Source: Polynucleobacter necessarius (lineage in GTDB: Bacteria > Pseudomonadota > Gammaproteobacteria > Burkholderiales > Burkholderiaceae). Taken from it: a DNA stretch of 64,000 nt. This document shows, in pieces, positions 9,684-18,055 of the stretch. How positions within the stretch are numbered: position 1 is the first letter of the stretch; every line of letters starts with the position of its first letter. The notes under the pieces are model-generated. The model was given only the letters and a program-made list of their open reading frames with translations. It did no database searches and had not been told where the DNA came from. Location of the stretch: assembly GCF_900095205.1 (NCBI RefSeq), contig NZ_LT606951.1:434001-498000 (forward strand), written 5' to 3'. Made by a program: the position numbers and the translations under genes.

Positions 9684-10539
9684 ATGAAGAACTTTTCAAC
9701 TAAAGGCGGATTGGGCTTACTGGTCGCAGCATCATTGGTGTTGACCTCACCAATTAGTCATGCACAGAGCGCCACAACAGCGGGCGCGCAAGGTAAGGCT
9801 GAAGCGCTTTGGTTTGGTCAAGCAGGTTTTCGGATTAAAAGTTCCCCAAGGAAAGATAATTTTGACTGACCCTTGGATTACTGGCGGACCTAAAACGCCC
9901 CCAATGTACAAAACCGATTTAGCTGCAATTGGCCCGATTGATGTTCTATTGGTTACGCATGCACACGTTGACCACATTGGTGATGCTCCTGCGGTGGCTA
10001 AGGCAAACAATATTAAGTTGTACGGTCCAGCGGATATGGTGACACCGTTGACCACCTTAGGAATACTGCCGGCTGATTTGGGTCGCCGCTTTAATAAGAC
10101 TGGTCGCGTTAATCCTGTGCCTGGAATTGCCGTAACTGCAGTTCAGGCGGAGCATTCTTCATTATTGGTGTGGAAAAATCCTGCTACTGAAAAAATGGAG
10201 TCTCATCCCGCCGGTGAACCAATGGGATACATCATTGAGCTTGAGAATGGTTTCAAAATTTGGCACATGGGCGACACCGGTTTATTTAGTGATATGAAAT
10301 TTATCAGTGAGCACTACAAGCCAGATTTAGTCATGGTTCCAATTGGTGGTAATTTCACAATGGCGCCTGATGATGCAGCATTTGCTTTACGTACATGGAT
10401 TAAACCCAAGATGGTTATCCCAATGCATTACAACTCTAATCCGATGACAAAAGGCACTCTTGCTGAATTCCAGGCTGCGATGAAGGGTGGTAATATCAAA
10501 ATCATCCCAATGACTGAAGGTGAGACAGTTCAGTTTTAA
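9684..10539 (+). pseudogene. Broken periplasmic metallo-beta-lactamase-fold hydrolase
   Basis: Signal peptide from ATG 9684 (GLLVAASLVLTSPISHAQS) after AGGAGACTCAGC. The mature start EALWFGQAGFRIK is followed by a frame change in an A run at 9836-9840 (four A where three would keep the frame). The other frame continues VPQGKIILTDPWITGGP and contains the metal site THAHVDHIGD, WHMGDTG and the later PMHYNSNP. The family (UPF0173-like) hydrolyses varied esters or amides; the substrate is unknown. One insertion explains the damage. Confidence 0.88.
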
Positions 10540-10571
10540 TTGCTTCACCACAATTAATCACAGCTATTATT

Positions 10572-11311
10572 TTGAATTCAATAACTCCTGAGGTGAGGGC
10601 GCAACTTGCCCCTCACGGAACCCTCTATGCTGCCGTATACCTTGGCAATTTTTTATTGGTAACAGGGCGCGCAGCTCATCAGGTGTGCCAACTGGAATTG
10701 CTCCAGATATTTGTTGTGCGATAGCAGACCATTTTAGAAGTAAAGCTAGATTTAGTGGGCTATGAGACTCAGGAGGAAGTGGTCGAGGCTGCAGCGAGCG
10801 GAAGGTGTGGCATTGTTTTGGTAGGCTCTCTGATCCAGCTCGTGCTCAAAAGGCCACCTTTACAAATGCCTATACAGAGCTGGAGGCAGCTTATCTTGTG
10901 CCTGCCAATTCGCCTATTCAAAATATCACTCAAGTTGATCAACCGGGAGTTCGTATCGCCTCATTCTTCAAGAGCGCCTACGATCTTTGGTTGCAACGCA
11001 ATTTAAAGTATGTTACCTCGGTTCATGCGGATGGTCTTCAGGCGAGTAATGAACTGTTTATTAGTGAGCGATTAGATGTATTGGCTGGATTGAAAACAGG
11101 TTTGGTTGCTTTTTCAAAAAAAGTTCCGGACCTGCGGATATTGGATGGTCAATTTACAGGTATACAGCAAGCAATTGCAACTAAGAAATCAAATGTAGAG
11201 GCAGTTGAATTTTTGAACGCCTGTGTAGAAGAATTTATTGGCGGTGGTTTAGTAAGTGGGTTGATTCAGCAGTACGGAGTTCATGGTTTGTCAGTCGCTC
11301 CACTTCGTTAA
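10572..11311 (+). pseudogene. Broken ABC-type amino-acid-like solute-binding protein
   Basis: Fragments in three frames. VRAQLAPHGTLYAAVYLGNFLLVTGR starts near 10572-10596; GYETQEEVVEAAASGRC is at 10755-10815; DPARAQKATFTNAYTELEAAYLVPANSPI follows to 11311. The order and motifs match SBP_bac_3 (family 3 extracellular binding proteins). No signal peptide is evident, as in some Burkholderiales members. At least two frameshifts. Confidence 0.7.
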
Positions 11312-11326
11312 ACATTTGCAGAAAAT

Positions 11327-12303
11327 ATGATGAAAAAGATTATTTTTTATTTTGAGCTTCCTATTTGGGTTGCTAATATCTCAGGGCATTTTTGCTCAGG
11401 CTGCTAACTATCCCAATCATCAAATTAAAATCATTTTCCCGTTTGCCACGGGTGGCATTGCAGATGGATTCTCTAGAATCATCGCTCAGGGATTGAGTGA
11501 GGCTTTTGGGCAGACGGTCATTGTGGAAAACAAGGCGGGTGGTGGAGGAAATATTGGGGCTGATTTTGTGGCCAAGTCGCCTGCAGATGGTTACACCTTA
11601 ATCATGGGCAGTATTGGGACTCATGCTGTAAATCCCTATTTAGTAAAGAATATGCCCTATGATCCGCTGAAAGATTTTGTACCCGTAGTGTTTGTGTTGG
11701 ATGCGGAGGGTTTATTGGCTGTAAATCCAAGCATGCCGATTAAAAATGTTTCAGAGTTGATCGCTTACTTAAAAGCAAATCCTGGAAAAGTATCTTACGG
11801 ATCTGGAGGTATTGGTGCTGCTAGTCATTTGGCGGGAGAGTTATTTGTAATGACTACAAAAGTAGACATGATCCATATTCCCTACAAGGGCAATGCCTTA
11901 GCGATTACTGATTTAATTGGCGGTCAGACCCAAGTGATGTTTGCCACCATGCCTACTATTCTTCCTTATGTGAAGAGTGATAAATTGCGAGGGCTCGCAG
12001 TTACAGGCGCTAGCAGGGATCCTTCAATGCCGGAATTGCCAAGCATTAGCGAAACCTTGCCAGGCTTTGATGTTAAAAATTGGATTGGATTATTTGCCCC
12101 GGCAGGCACCCCTCCTGCAATTGTCAAAAAACTCCATGATGAGGTTAATAAGATCATGCAACAGTCTGCAATTCAAAAGAAGTTGGAGGCTGAAGGCGCT
12201 AAGTACTACCTCATGAGTCCAGAAGCATTTGGGGCGTTTCAGAGGAAAGAGTCAGTACCGTGTGGGGCAAAATCATTAAAAGCGCTGGTATTAAGCCCGA
12301 ATA
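11327..12303 (+). pseudogene. Broken Bug/TctC-type binding protein, copy 1
   Basis: Periplasmic binding protein of the tripartite tricarboxylate transporter (Bug) family. ATG 11327 opens MMKKIIF, but the signal peptide (LSFLFGLLISQGIFAQAA) is in another frame, so a base was gained or lost near 11350. The body is open: YPNHQIKIIFPFATGG, VIVENKAGGGGNIGAD, VAKSPADGYTLIMG, HIPYKGNALAITDLIGGQ. Near 12255 the frame is lost again; the proper C-terminus WGKIIKSAGIKPE ends at 12303 in a different frame. No TctA/TctB permease is nearby. Confidence 0.88.
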
Positions 12304-12327
12304 AGGCCATTTTCTTTCCTATAAGCC

Positions 12328-12356
12328 AACCCCACATTTATTGTGGGGGTTTTTAT
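12328..12356 (+). terminator. Rho-independent terminator
   Basis: AACCCCACA pairs with TGTGGGGGTT around a short AT loop and is followed by TTTTATTT. It separates the Bug remnant from the MarR operon. Confidence 0.85.
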
Positions 12357-12383
12357 TTCCTGTCCTTGCATTTAGTTCGTATT

Positions 12384-12410
12384 AGTACTAAACTAGTCCT
12401 AACTAGTACT
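12384..12410. promoter_or_regulatory. Nested palindrome, probable MarR operator
   Basis: AGTACTA (12384-12390) and TAGTACT (12404-12410) form a perfect inverted repeat, and two ACTAGT hexamers, each itself a palindrome, sit inside. The centre is about 27 bases upstream of the MarR start codon at 12424, where an autoregulatory operator would be expected. The repressor assignment is inference from position. Confidence 0.6.
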
Positions 12411-12423
12411 TTATATTAGGCAT

Positions 12424-12840
12424 ATGAACTTCTTACCAACCTTGCGCAATCTTGTCTCTGCCTATCAGGCATTTGAGCATTATTCGGCGTCTCACATCAA
12501 AACACTGGGCCTCACGATGACTCAGTTTGATGTGATTGCCACTTTGGGCAATCAATTACCCATGAGTTGCAAGCAGTTGGGTGAGAAAACATTGGTTACT
12601 AAAGGGACGCTCACAGGTGTACTGGAACGCTTGGAAGCAAAGGGGTTGATTGGTCGTCAGGCTAATGCTGAGGATGCGCGTAGTCAGTTAATTGGACTTA
12701 CACCAGCAGGGCAGACCTTATTTGAAAAGGTATTTCCAGAGCACCTGGAGTATTTAAATAAGGCATTTAAAAATTTATCGCCTAATGAGTTGCAGCAGCT
12801 TGAGCAGTCGCTCAAATTATTAAAAAACATTTTTAAATAA
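12424..12840 (+). CDS. MarR family transcriptional regulator
   Basis: 138 residues, the usual MarR length. Winged-helix core: MTQFDVIATLGNQLPMSCKQLGEKTLVTKGTLTGVLERLEAKGLIGRQANAEDARSQLIGLTPAG, with the recognition helix around residues 55-72 and the wing carrying DARS. Helical ends form the dimer interface. It probably represses its own operon (flavodoxin-like reductase, cytochrome b561, YceI) through the palindrome just upstream and releases it on binding a phenolic or quinone-like ligand; the ligand is not known. The gap to the next gene is 25 bases with a strong ribosome binding site. Confidence 0.9.
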   Translation: MNFLPTLRNLVSAYQAFEHYSASHIKTLGLTMTQFDVIATLGNQLPMSCKQLGEKTLVTKGTLTGVLERLEAKGLIGRQANAEDARSQLIGLTPAGQTLFEKVFPEHLEYLNKAFKNLSPNELQQLEQSLKLLKNIFK

Positions 12841-12865
12841 CAAACGTAATAAGAAGGAGAAGATC

Positions 12866-13420
12866 ATGAGTAAAGTAGCCGTGGTATTTCATAGTGGTTA
12901 TGGCCGCACCGTTAAACAGGCTGAGGCAATCGCCAAAGGTGCAAATGGCACTTTAGTAGCAATCGATGCCGAGGGAAATATTACTGATGAGCAGTGGGCA
13001 ACCTTAAATGAGGCAGATGCAATCGTCTTCGGCTCTCCAACCTATATGGGTACAGTAAGTTGGCAGTTTAAGAAGTTTGCCGATGCGAGTTCCAAGCAAT
13101 GGTTCTCTCAGCAATGGAAAGACAAAGTATTTGGTGGATTTACAAACTCAGCAACGATGAATGGTGATAAGCATTCCACTTTGCATTATTTCTTTACATT
13201 GGCCATGCAGCATTCAGGATTGTGGGTTGGTACAGGTTTAATGCCTTCAAACGCAAAATCAGCCAAACGTGATGATGTAAATTATGTTGGCTCTTTTGCA
13301 GGTGCCATGATGCAAACGCCATCTGATGCAAGTGCTGATGAAGTAAATGCAGGCGACTTAGAGACTGCGCGTCTATATGGTGAGCGTATCGCCAAAATTA
13401 CCCAGCAATTACGCGGTTAA
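12866..13420 (+). CDS. Flavodoxin-fold NAD(P)H:quinone reductase-like protein (WrbA-type)
   Basis: 184 residues. N-terminal FMN phosphate loop KVAVVFHSGYGRTVKQAEAIAKG, then DAIVFGSPTYMGTVSWQFKKFAD and the third flavin loop FTNSATMNGDKHSTLHYFF. This is the WrbA/flavodoxin pattern, so it probably reduces quinones by two electrons and avoids semiquinone radicals. Start supported by AAGGAGAAG. Its TAA overlaps the ATG of the cytochrome b561 gene (TAATG), so the two are coupled. MarR control of such reductases is common. Confidence 0.85.
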   Translation: MSKVAVVFHSGYGRTVKQAEAIAKGANGTLVAIDAEGNITDEQWATLNEADAIVFGSPTYMGTVSWQFKKFADASSKQWFSQQWKDKVFGGFTNSATMNGDKHSTLHYFFTLAMQHSGLWVGTGLMPSNAKSAKRDDVNYVGSFAGAMMQTPSDASADEVNAGDLETARLYGERIAKITQQLRG

Positions 13421-13968
13421 TGAATAAGGTGAGATACACCTCAATTGCCATCATCCTACATTGGGTGATGGCATTGCTCATCTTTGCAACTTGGTCCATC
13501 GCGATTGCGATAGACGATATGCCTCTCAGTCCTGCGAGAATTTCTGGCTTAAGTTGGCATAAATGGTCGGGTGTCACCATCTTCTTTTTGGTTCTTTTGC
13601 GCATTTTATGGCGTGTCACGCATCCAGCGCCCCCGCTTAAGTTGGCAATGCCAGCGTGGCAGGAGCGAGCGATGCAGTTAACCCACATTGCGCTGTATTT
13701 GCTCATGTTGCTTATTCCAATAGTGGGTTGGTTAATGAGCTCAGCCAAAGGATATACCGTTAATTATTTTGGTCTATTTGAATTGCCAGATTTAGTGGAT
13801 AAGGACAAAGCGCTGGGTCGTCTTTTGAAAGAAATGCACGAGTTGATGGCAAATGGATTAATGGTCTTAGTAGGCTTGCATATCGCGGCAGCATTAAAGC
13901 ATCAGTTCATTGACAAGGATGGTTTATTAAGTCGCATGACATTTGGGGGATCATCTAATGAAAAATAA
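13420..13968 (+). CDS. Cytochrome b561 family protein
   Basis: 182 residues, four membrane helices. Heme-ligand histidines are visible in ILHWVMALLI (helix 1), LSWHKWSGVTIFF (helix 2), ALYLLMLLIPIVGW (helix 3) and GLHIAAALKHQF (helix 4). It moves electrons between ubiquinol and a periplasmic acceptor such as superoxide (as E. coli CybB). It is coupled to the reductase upstream and overlaps the YceI start downstream (ATG at 13958 inside its last codons), a very common b561-YceI pairing. Confidence 0.9.
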   Translation: MNKVRYTSIAIILHWVMALLIFATWSIAIAIDDMPLSPARISGLSWHKWSGVTIFFLVLLRILWRVTHPAPPLKLAMPAWQERAMQLTHIALYLLMLLIPIVGWLMSSAKGYTVNYFGLFELPDLVDKDKALGRLLKEMHELMANGLMVLVGLHIAAALKHQFIDKDGLLSRMTFGGSSNEK

Positions 13969-14545
13969 TTCTCTAGCGTACCTTCAGATCGTTATTAAAA
14001 CCCTTTTGACCACTTTAGTTATTGCTGTTTCTAGCTATGCACATGCAGTTGAGTATTCATCCATTGATGCTTCAAAAAGCAAAATTACTTTTACAAGTAA
14101 ATTGATGGGTTCAAAAATTTCAGGAAGTTTTGGAAAGTTTTCTGGAAAAGTATTATTCAATACTGATGAGCCCGAAAAAGCAAAGGCCGCTCTAGCGATT
14201 GATGTGTCTAGTTTTAATGCTGGTGGTGAGGAGTTGCAAGAGGAAGCTAAAGGCAAGGACTGGTTTAGCGCAAAACTCTTTCCTACCGCCAACTTTGCGA
14301 CCGACTCTGTAAAAGTGGTTGGCCCAAATAGTATTGAGGTCCGCGGAACTTTAACCATTAAAGGCAAGACAGTGCCCCTCTTAATTTCCGTTAAGTATCA
14401 GCCACAAGGTAAGCAGATGGTTTTCGATGCAAGCTTTCAGGTGCTGAGGTTGAATTTCGGTTTAGGCGCTGGGAATTGGGCTGATACCTCGGCTGTAGCA
14501 AACGAGGTGCCAGTTAGCGTTCACTTAGTCCTCAATCAAAAATAG
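13958..14545 (+). CDS. YceI family periplasmic protein, intact copy
   Basis: Start at ATG 13958 after GGGGGATC. Signal peptide (TLLTTLVIAVSSYAHA), then the YceI beta barrel: YSSIDASKSKITFTSKLMGSKISGSFGKFSG, FNAGGEELQEEAKGKDWFSAKLFPTANF, RGTLTIKGKTVPLLISV. YceI proteins bind isoprenoid quinones or similar long lipids in the periplasm. Last gene of the MarR operon that is intact; the paralog following at 14592 is broken. Confidence 0.9.
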   Translation: MKNNSLAYLQIVIKTLLTTLVIAVSSYAHAVEYSSIDASKSKITFTSKLMGSKISGSFGKFSGKVLFNTDEPEKAKAALAIDVSSFNAGGEELQEEAKGKDWFSAKLFPTANFATDSVKVVGPNSIEVRGTLTIKGKTVPLLISVKYQPQGKQMVFDASFQVLRLNFGLGAGNWADTSAVANEVPVSVHLVLNQK

Positions 14546-14591
14546 TTTTATTAATTAATCGAAGCATTCAATTTTTAACTTGGAGAGTTAC

Positions 14592-15165
14592 ATGAAATCA
14601 AAATTACTCATCGCTTTATTTACTTTAATAGGCCTAAGCTCAGCTTTTGCCGTACCAGTCACTTATACCGCTGATGCAAACCATACTTTTGCCCAGTTTG
14701 AAAATACAACCATTTAGGCTTTTCGAATCAGACAAGTCGCTTCGATACAGTTACTGGTACTGTAACAATTGATCTAGCTGCAAAAAAAGGAAGTGCAGAT
14801 ATTACGATTGATACAAAATCGGTTGATACTGGGTCTACTTTATTTAATAGCCATATCCAAAGTGAAGATTTTTTATCTACTACACAGTTTCCAGCTGCAA
14901 GCTTTCAATCAAATGACATGATTTTTAAGGGCGACAAGCCAGTTGCTTTAAAAGGCATTTTGACTTTGAAGGGGGTAAGCAAGCCCGTTACCTTGGAAAT
15001 CAGTAATTTTGATTGCAAAAACACCCAATGTCTGGCGTGGATTACTGTGGCGCAAATGCAAAAACTAAAGTGAAGCGCACCGAATTTAATATGGGTAAAT
15101 ATGCTCCCAATGTTGGTGATGATGTGACGATCTTGATCGCTATTGAAGCGGCTAAAAAGGACTAA
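14592..15165 (+). pseudogene. Broken YceI family protein, second copy
   Basis: Ribosome binding site GGAGAG, ATG 14592 and an intact signal peptide (LLIALFTLIGLSSAFA) lead into YTADANHTFAQFE, then the frame is lost near 14695. The barrel continues in another frame (TSRFDTVTGTVTIDLAAKKGSADITIDT, LFNSHIQSEDFLSTTQFPAASF, LKGILTLKGVSKPVTLEI) and shifts again near 15030, ending VKRTEFNMGKYAPNVGDDVTILIAIEAAKKD at 15165. Two frameshifts. Confidence 0.9.
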
Positions 15166-15191
15166 ATCCTTTGTTTAAGCTTTGCCGATGC

Positions 15192-15217
15192 AAAAAGCCA
15201 CCTGCGGGTGGTTTTTT
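15192..15217 (+). terminator. Rho-independent terminator
   Basis: AAAAGCCACC / GGTGGTTTT stem with a short loop and six T. It ends the MarR-YceI transcription unit. Confidence 0.85.
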
Positions 15218-15236
15218 GTTCCTAGGCGTTTCGGTT

Positions 15237-15242
15237 TATAAT
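15237..15242 (+). promoter_or_regulatory. Candidate -10 box for the ccm operon
   Basis: A consensus TATAAT lies 118 bases before the ccmA start. No good -35 hexamer at ideal spacing. The stretch from here to 15359 shows no gene I can recognise and would be a long leader. Confidence 0.35.
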
Positions 15243-15359
15243 TTCATAAGTAATTGAATTGAAAGGATTTATTTCCTAAATTTCACTATTGCTTGTTTGA
15301 CAACTCTGATGGGCTCTTGGACAATGCCAGTGGTGGTTTGATTCAAGCCATAGCCCCTC

Positions 15360-16007
15360 ATGACAGCCACTACTTCTTACTCTTACAATCATGCGCCTTT
15401 AGTGCTCGAGGCTCGTGGACTTGCCTGCGTGCGGGGAGAGAGGCGGCTATTTGCAGATTTGTATTTATCGATTTCTGCTGGTGAGTGCTTGCACGTTCGT
15501 GGTGAAAACGGGGTTGGCAAAACAAGCTTATTAAGACTGTTGACTGGCTTGGCAAAGCCAGAGAGTGGTGAAGTGCTCTGGAATCACCAATCCATCAGTA
15601 AGAATTCTGCTGCCTATCATCGTACACTCTTGTTTTTGGGTCATCGCGACGCCTTAAAAGAAGATCTGACAGCGTTTGAAAATTTAAAGCTTTCTGCTGC
15701 CATCGATGATATTGATTTAGCGGATGAAAAAGCCCTAGCAGCGCTTTGGCGCTTCGGTTTGCGCGGGCGCGAGTATTTGCCTGTGAGTTGTTTATCGGCG
15801 GGACAAAAGCGCAGGGTCTTAATGGCTCGTATGCTGACACGTCAAGCAAAACTGTGGATTTTGGATGAGCCATTCAATGCGCTCGATATTCATGCAGTTC
15901 AAGTTTTGCAAACTCTGATTACTGAACATGTGGAGCGAGGTGGTTTAGTAGTGCTCACTAGCCATCAAGAGCTTAGCCTGCCGTATCTAAGGGTGCTCGA
16001 TCTATGA
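15360..16007 (+). CDS. ccmA: Heme exporter ATP-binding protein CcmA
   Basis: 215 residues, first gene of a nine-gene cytochrome c maturation (System I) operon. Walker A GENGVGKT at 48-55, ABC signature LSAGQ at 145-149, Walker B KLWILDEP at 164-171, H-loop SHQE near the end. CcmA forms with CcmB (and CcmC/D) the complex whose ATP hydrolysis releases holo-CcmE from CcmC in the inner membrane. Its stop overlaps the ccmB start by four bases. Intact. Confidence 0.95.
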   Translation: MTATTSYSYNHAPLVLEARGLACVRGERRLFADLYLSISAGECLHVRGENGVGKTSLLRLLTGLAKPESGEVLWNHQSISKNSAAYHRTLLFLGHRDALKEDLTAFENLKLSAAIDDIDLADEKALAALWRFGLRGREYLPVSCLSAGQKRRVLMARMLTRQAKLWILDEPFNALDIHAVQVLQTLITEHVERGGLVVLTSHQELSLPYLRVLDL

Positions 16008-16669
16008 AGGCATTGCTGGCGATTATTCGGTCTGATTTGCTCATGGTTGCACGCCGCAAGAGTGAGGTGCTGACGGCTTTATTCTTCTTTGTAGTGGTGA
16101 CTAGCCTATTCCCTTTGGGTATCGGTGCAGATGCGACCTTGTTACGCAAGATTGCACCAGGAGTGCTTTGGGTTGCTGCCTTACTGTCGACTTTATTGGG
16201 ATTGCATCGGATGTTTGCAGCAGATTATCAGGATGGAGCTTTGGAGCAACTCGTCCTCTCTCCGCAACCGATGGTGTTTCTAGTGACCGGCAAGATCATG
16301 GCTCACTGGATAGTGTGCGGTCTACCTTTAGTAATTTTGGCGCCTATTATTGGAATTCAGTTTGACTTAGATGCCAGCTCTTTATATGTGTTGATGGGAA
16401 CCTTACTGATTGGCGCTCCAGTGCTATCCTTATTGGGTTCTATAGGCGCTGCATTGACCTTAGGAGTTAGGGGTGGCAGTGTGTTGCTCAGTTTATTGAT
16501 ATTGCCTTTATATATTCCTGTATTAATTTTTGGCGCTGGAGCCGTCTATGCTAATAGTGTGGGGCTAGATACATCTGGTCACTTTTCTTTGCTAGGCGCA
16601 TTATTGATTTTGGCTTTAGCATTTGTTCCTTGGGTAAGTAGTGCTGCCGTAAAGATTGCAATTGAATGA
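16004..16669 (+). CDS. ccmB: Heme exporter membrane protein CcmB
   Basis: 221 residues with six hydrophobic helices. Family features: ARRKSEVLTALFFFVVVTSLFPLGIG at the N-terminus, LAPGVLWVAALLSTLLGLHRMFAADYQDGALEQL, and the C-terminal PWVSSAAVKIAIE. It pairs with CcmA. Start and stop overlap both neighbours by four bases (ATGA), showing tight translational coupling. Confidence 0.95.
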   Translation: MKALLAIIRSDLLMVARRKSEVLTALFFFVVVTSLFPLGIGADATLLRKIAPGVLWVAALLSTLLGLHRMFAADYQDGALEQLVLSPQPMVFLVTGKIMAHWIVCGLPLVILAPIIGIQFDLDASSLYVLMGTLLIGAPVLSLLGSIGAALTLGVRGGSVLLSLLILPLYIPVLIFGAGAVYANSVGLDTSGHFSLLGALLILALAFVPWVSSAAVKIAIE

Positions 16670-17436
16670 GTTCTGTAGATAATTTTTCTGATCATCGCTT
16701 GATTAACTGGTTTAAGTTATCAAGCCCGAGCACCTTCTATCCTGTGGCGGGTAAGCTGACTCCTTTTTTCTGGATTTTGGCTTTGATTTTCGGTGCCGCG
16801 GGTCTTTGGGTAAGCTTTTTTGTGGCGCCAGTAGATGCGGTTCAAGGTCAAGGCTATCGCATTATTTTTATTCATGTGCCAGCCTCGTGGATGTCGATGT
16901 TCATCTACCTTGTAATGGCTGCATGGGCAGGTTTGGGTCTCGTTTTTAATACTCGTTTATCAGCAATGATGGCTAAAGCGCTAGCCCCAATTGGCGCTTG
17001 GATGGCTTTTTTATCGTTATGGACTGGCGCATTCTGGGGTAAGCCTATGTGGGGTGCTTGGTGGGTTTGGGATGCTCGCCTCACTTCAGAGTTGATTCTG
17101 TTGTTTCTCTATTTGGGGTTTATCGCTTTGCGAGCCTCTATTGATGATCCTCGACGAGCAGATCGGGCAAGCGCCATTTTGGCTTTGGTGGGTGTCGTCA
17201 ATGTGCCGATCATTTATTTCTCGGTGAAATGGTGGAATACTTTACATCAAGGCGCTTCAGTCTCTTTGACTAAGGCCCCAGCTATGGCTCAAACCATGCT
17301 TTGGGGAATGTTATTGATGGCTTTATGTTTTTGGATGTACTCCATTGCGGTCGCCTTAATGCGAGTGAGGGTAATTATTTTGGAGCGTGAGGCCCATGCT
17401 GATTGGGTGAGACAATCAAACGAGGTGAAGATTTAA
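16666..17436 (+). CDS. ccmC: Heme handling protein CcmC
   Basis: 256 residues, six helices, with the tryptophan-rich WWD motif (WGKPMWGAWWVWDARLTSELIL, about residues 123-144) and flanking heme-ligand histidines in IHVPASWMSM and WWNTLHQG. It loads heme onto CcmE. Overlaps ccmB by four bases and ccmD by one. Confidence 0.95.
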   Translation: MSSVDNFSDHRLINWFKLSSPSTFYPVAGKLTPFFWILALIFGAAGLWVSFFVAPVDAVQGQGYRIIFIHVPASWMSMFIYLVMAAWAGLGLVFNTRLSAMMAKALAPIGAWMAFLSLWTGAFWGKPMWGAWWVWDARLTSELILLFLYLGFIALRASIDDPRRADRASAILALVGVVNVPIIYFSVKWWNTLHQGASVSLTKAPAMAQTMLWGMLLMALCFWMYSIAVALMRVRVIILEREAHADWVRQSNEVKI

Positions 17437-17624
17437 TGTGGAGTAGCCTTGCTGAGTTTTTTGCCATGGGTGGCTACGCACTATATGTGTGGAGCAGTTT
17501 TGGCGTTTGTGCTCTCGTTTTGATATTGGAACCCCTGCTTGTACGTGCTCGCTTTAAAGCAATCGTGCATAGGCTAAAGCAAGAGCAGTTAGCTGAACAG
17601 TTTGATAAAGAGATTAGTAATTGA
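17436..17624 (+). CDS. ccmD: Heme exporter protein CcmD
   Basis: 62 residues with one membrane helix and a basic cytoplasmic tail: [19 protein letters not shown], then [20 protein letters not shown]. The family start MWSSL fits ATG 17436, which overlaps the ccmC stop; an upstream GTG at 17403 would run inside ccmC and is unlikely. CcmD stabilises CcmC-CcmE and couples to CcmAB. Confidence 0.9.
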   Translation: MWSSLAEFFAMGGYALYVWSSFGVCALVLILEPLLVRARFKAIVHRLKQEQLAEQFDKEISN

Positions 17625-18055
17625 AGCCTAGATATAAATGCGCAATCTTGATTGTTGCAGCACTGGCAGTGATTGGAATCGCTGCGCTGTTAATTCTGAA
17701 TGCTTTGAATAGCAATATTGCCTTGTACGTTACTCCAAGCGAAGTGGTAGCTGGTAAAGCACCCCAGGGTCAGACTTTTAGAATTGGCGGTATGGTTAAA
17801 GATGGCTCCTTGAAGCGTGATGGTTTAACCGTGCACCTTGTGATTACCGATCTGGTTAAAGATATTCCAGTGGCTTACACCGGGATACTTCCTGATTTAT
17901 TTAAAGAAGGTAAGGGCGCTGTAATTCAAGGACGCATGGGTTCAAATGGAGAATTCGTGGCCAGCGAAGTATTGGCTAAGCACGATGAAAACTATACGCC
18001 TCCTGAAGCAAAGCATGCTCTGGATCAAGCTCAAAAAAATGGAACAAATAAATGA
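17621..18055 (+). CDS. ccmE: Periplasmic heme chaperone CcmE
   Basis: 144 residues: N-terminal membrane anchor (residues 8-28), OB-fold domain ([23 protein letters not shown]) and the covalent heme-binding histidine His121 in [12 protein letters not shown], with the essential following Tyr. Starts with TTG that overlaps the ccmD stop (TTGA), consistent with coupled translation. Intact. Confidence 0.95.
   Translation: MKPRYKCAILIVAALAVIGIAALLILNALNSNIALYVTPSEVVAGKAPQGQTFRIGGMVKDGSLKRDGLTVHLVITDLVKDIPVAYTGILPDLFKEGKGAVIQGRMGSNGEFVASEVLAKHDENYTPPEAKHALDQAQKNGTNK

Noticed and set aside
15293..15484. Short plus-strand open frame before and into ccmA
   Set aside because: It overlaps the ccmA Walker region in another frame and has no conserved features.
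17403..17438. Upstream GTG as ccmD start
   Set aside because: It lies inside ccmC and adds residues unlike CcmD; ATG 17436 gives the standard MWSSL start.
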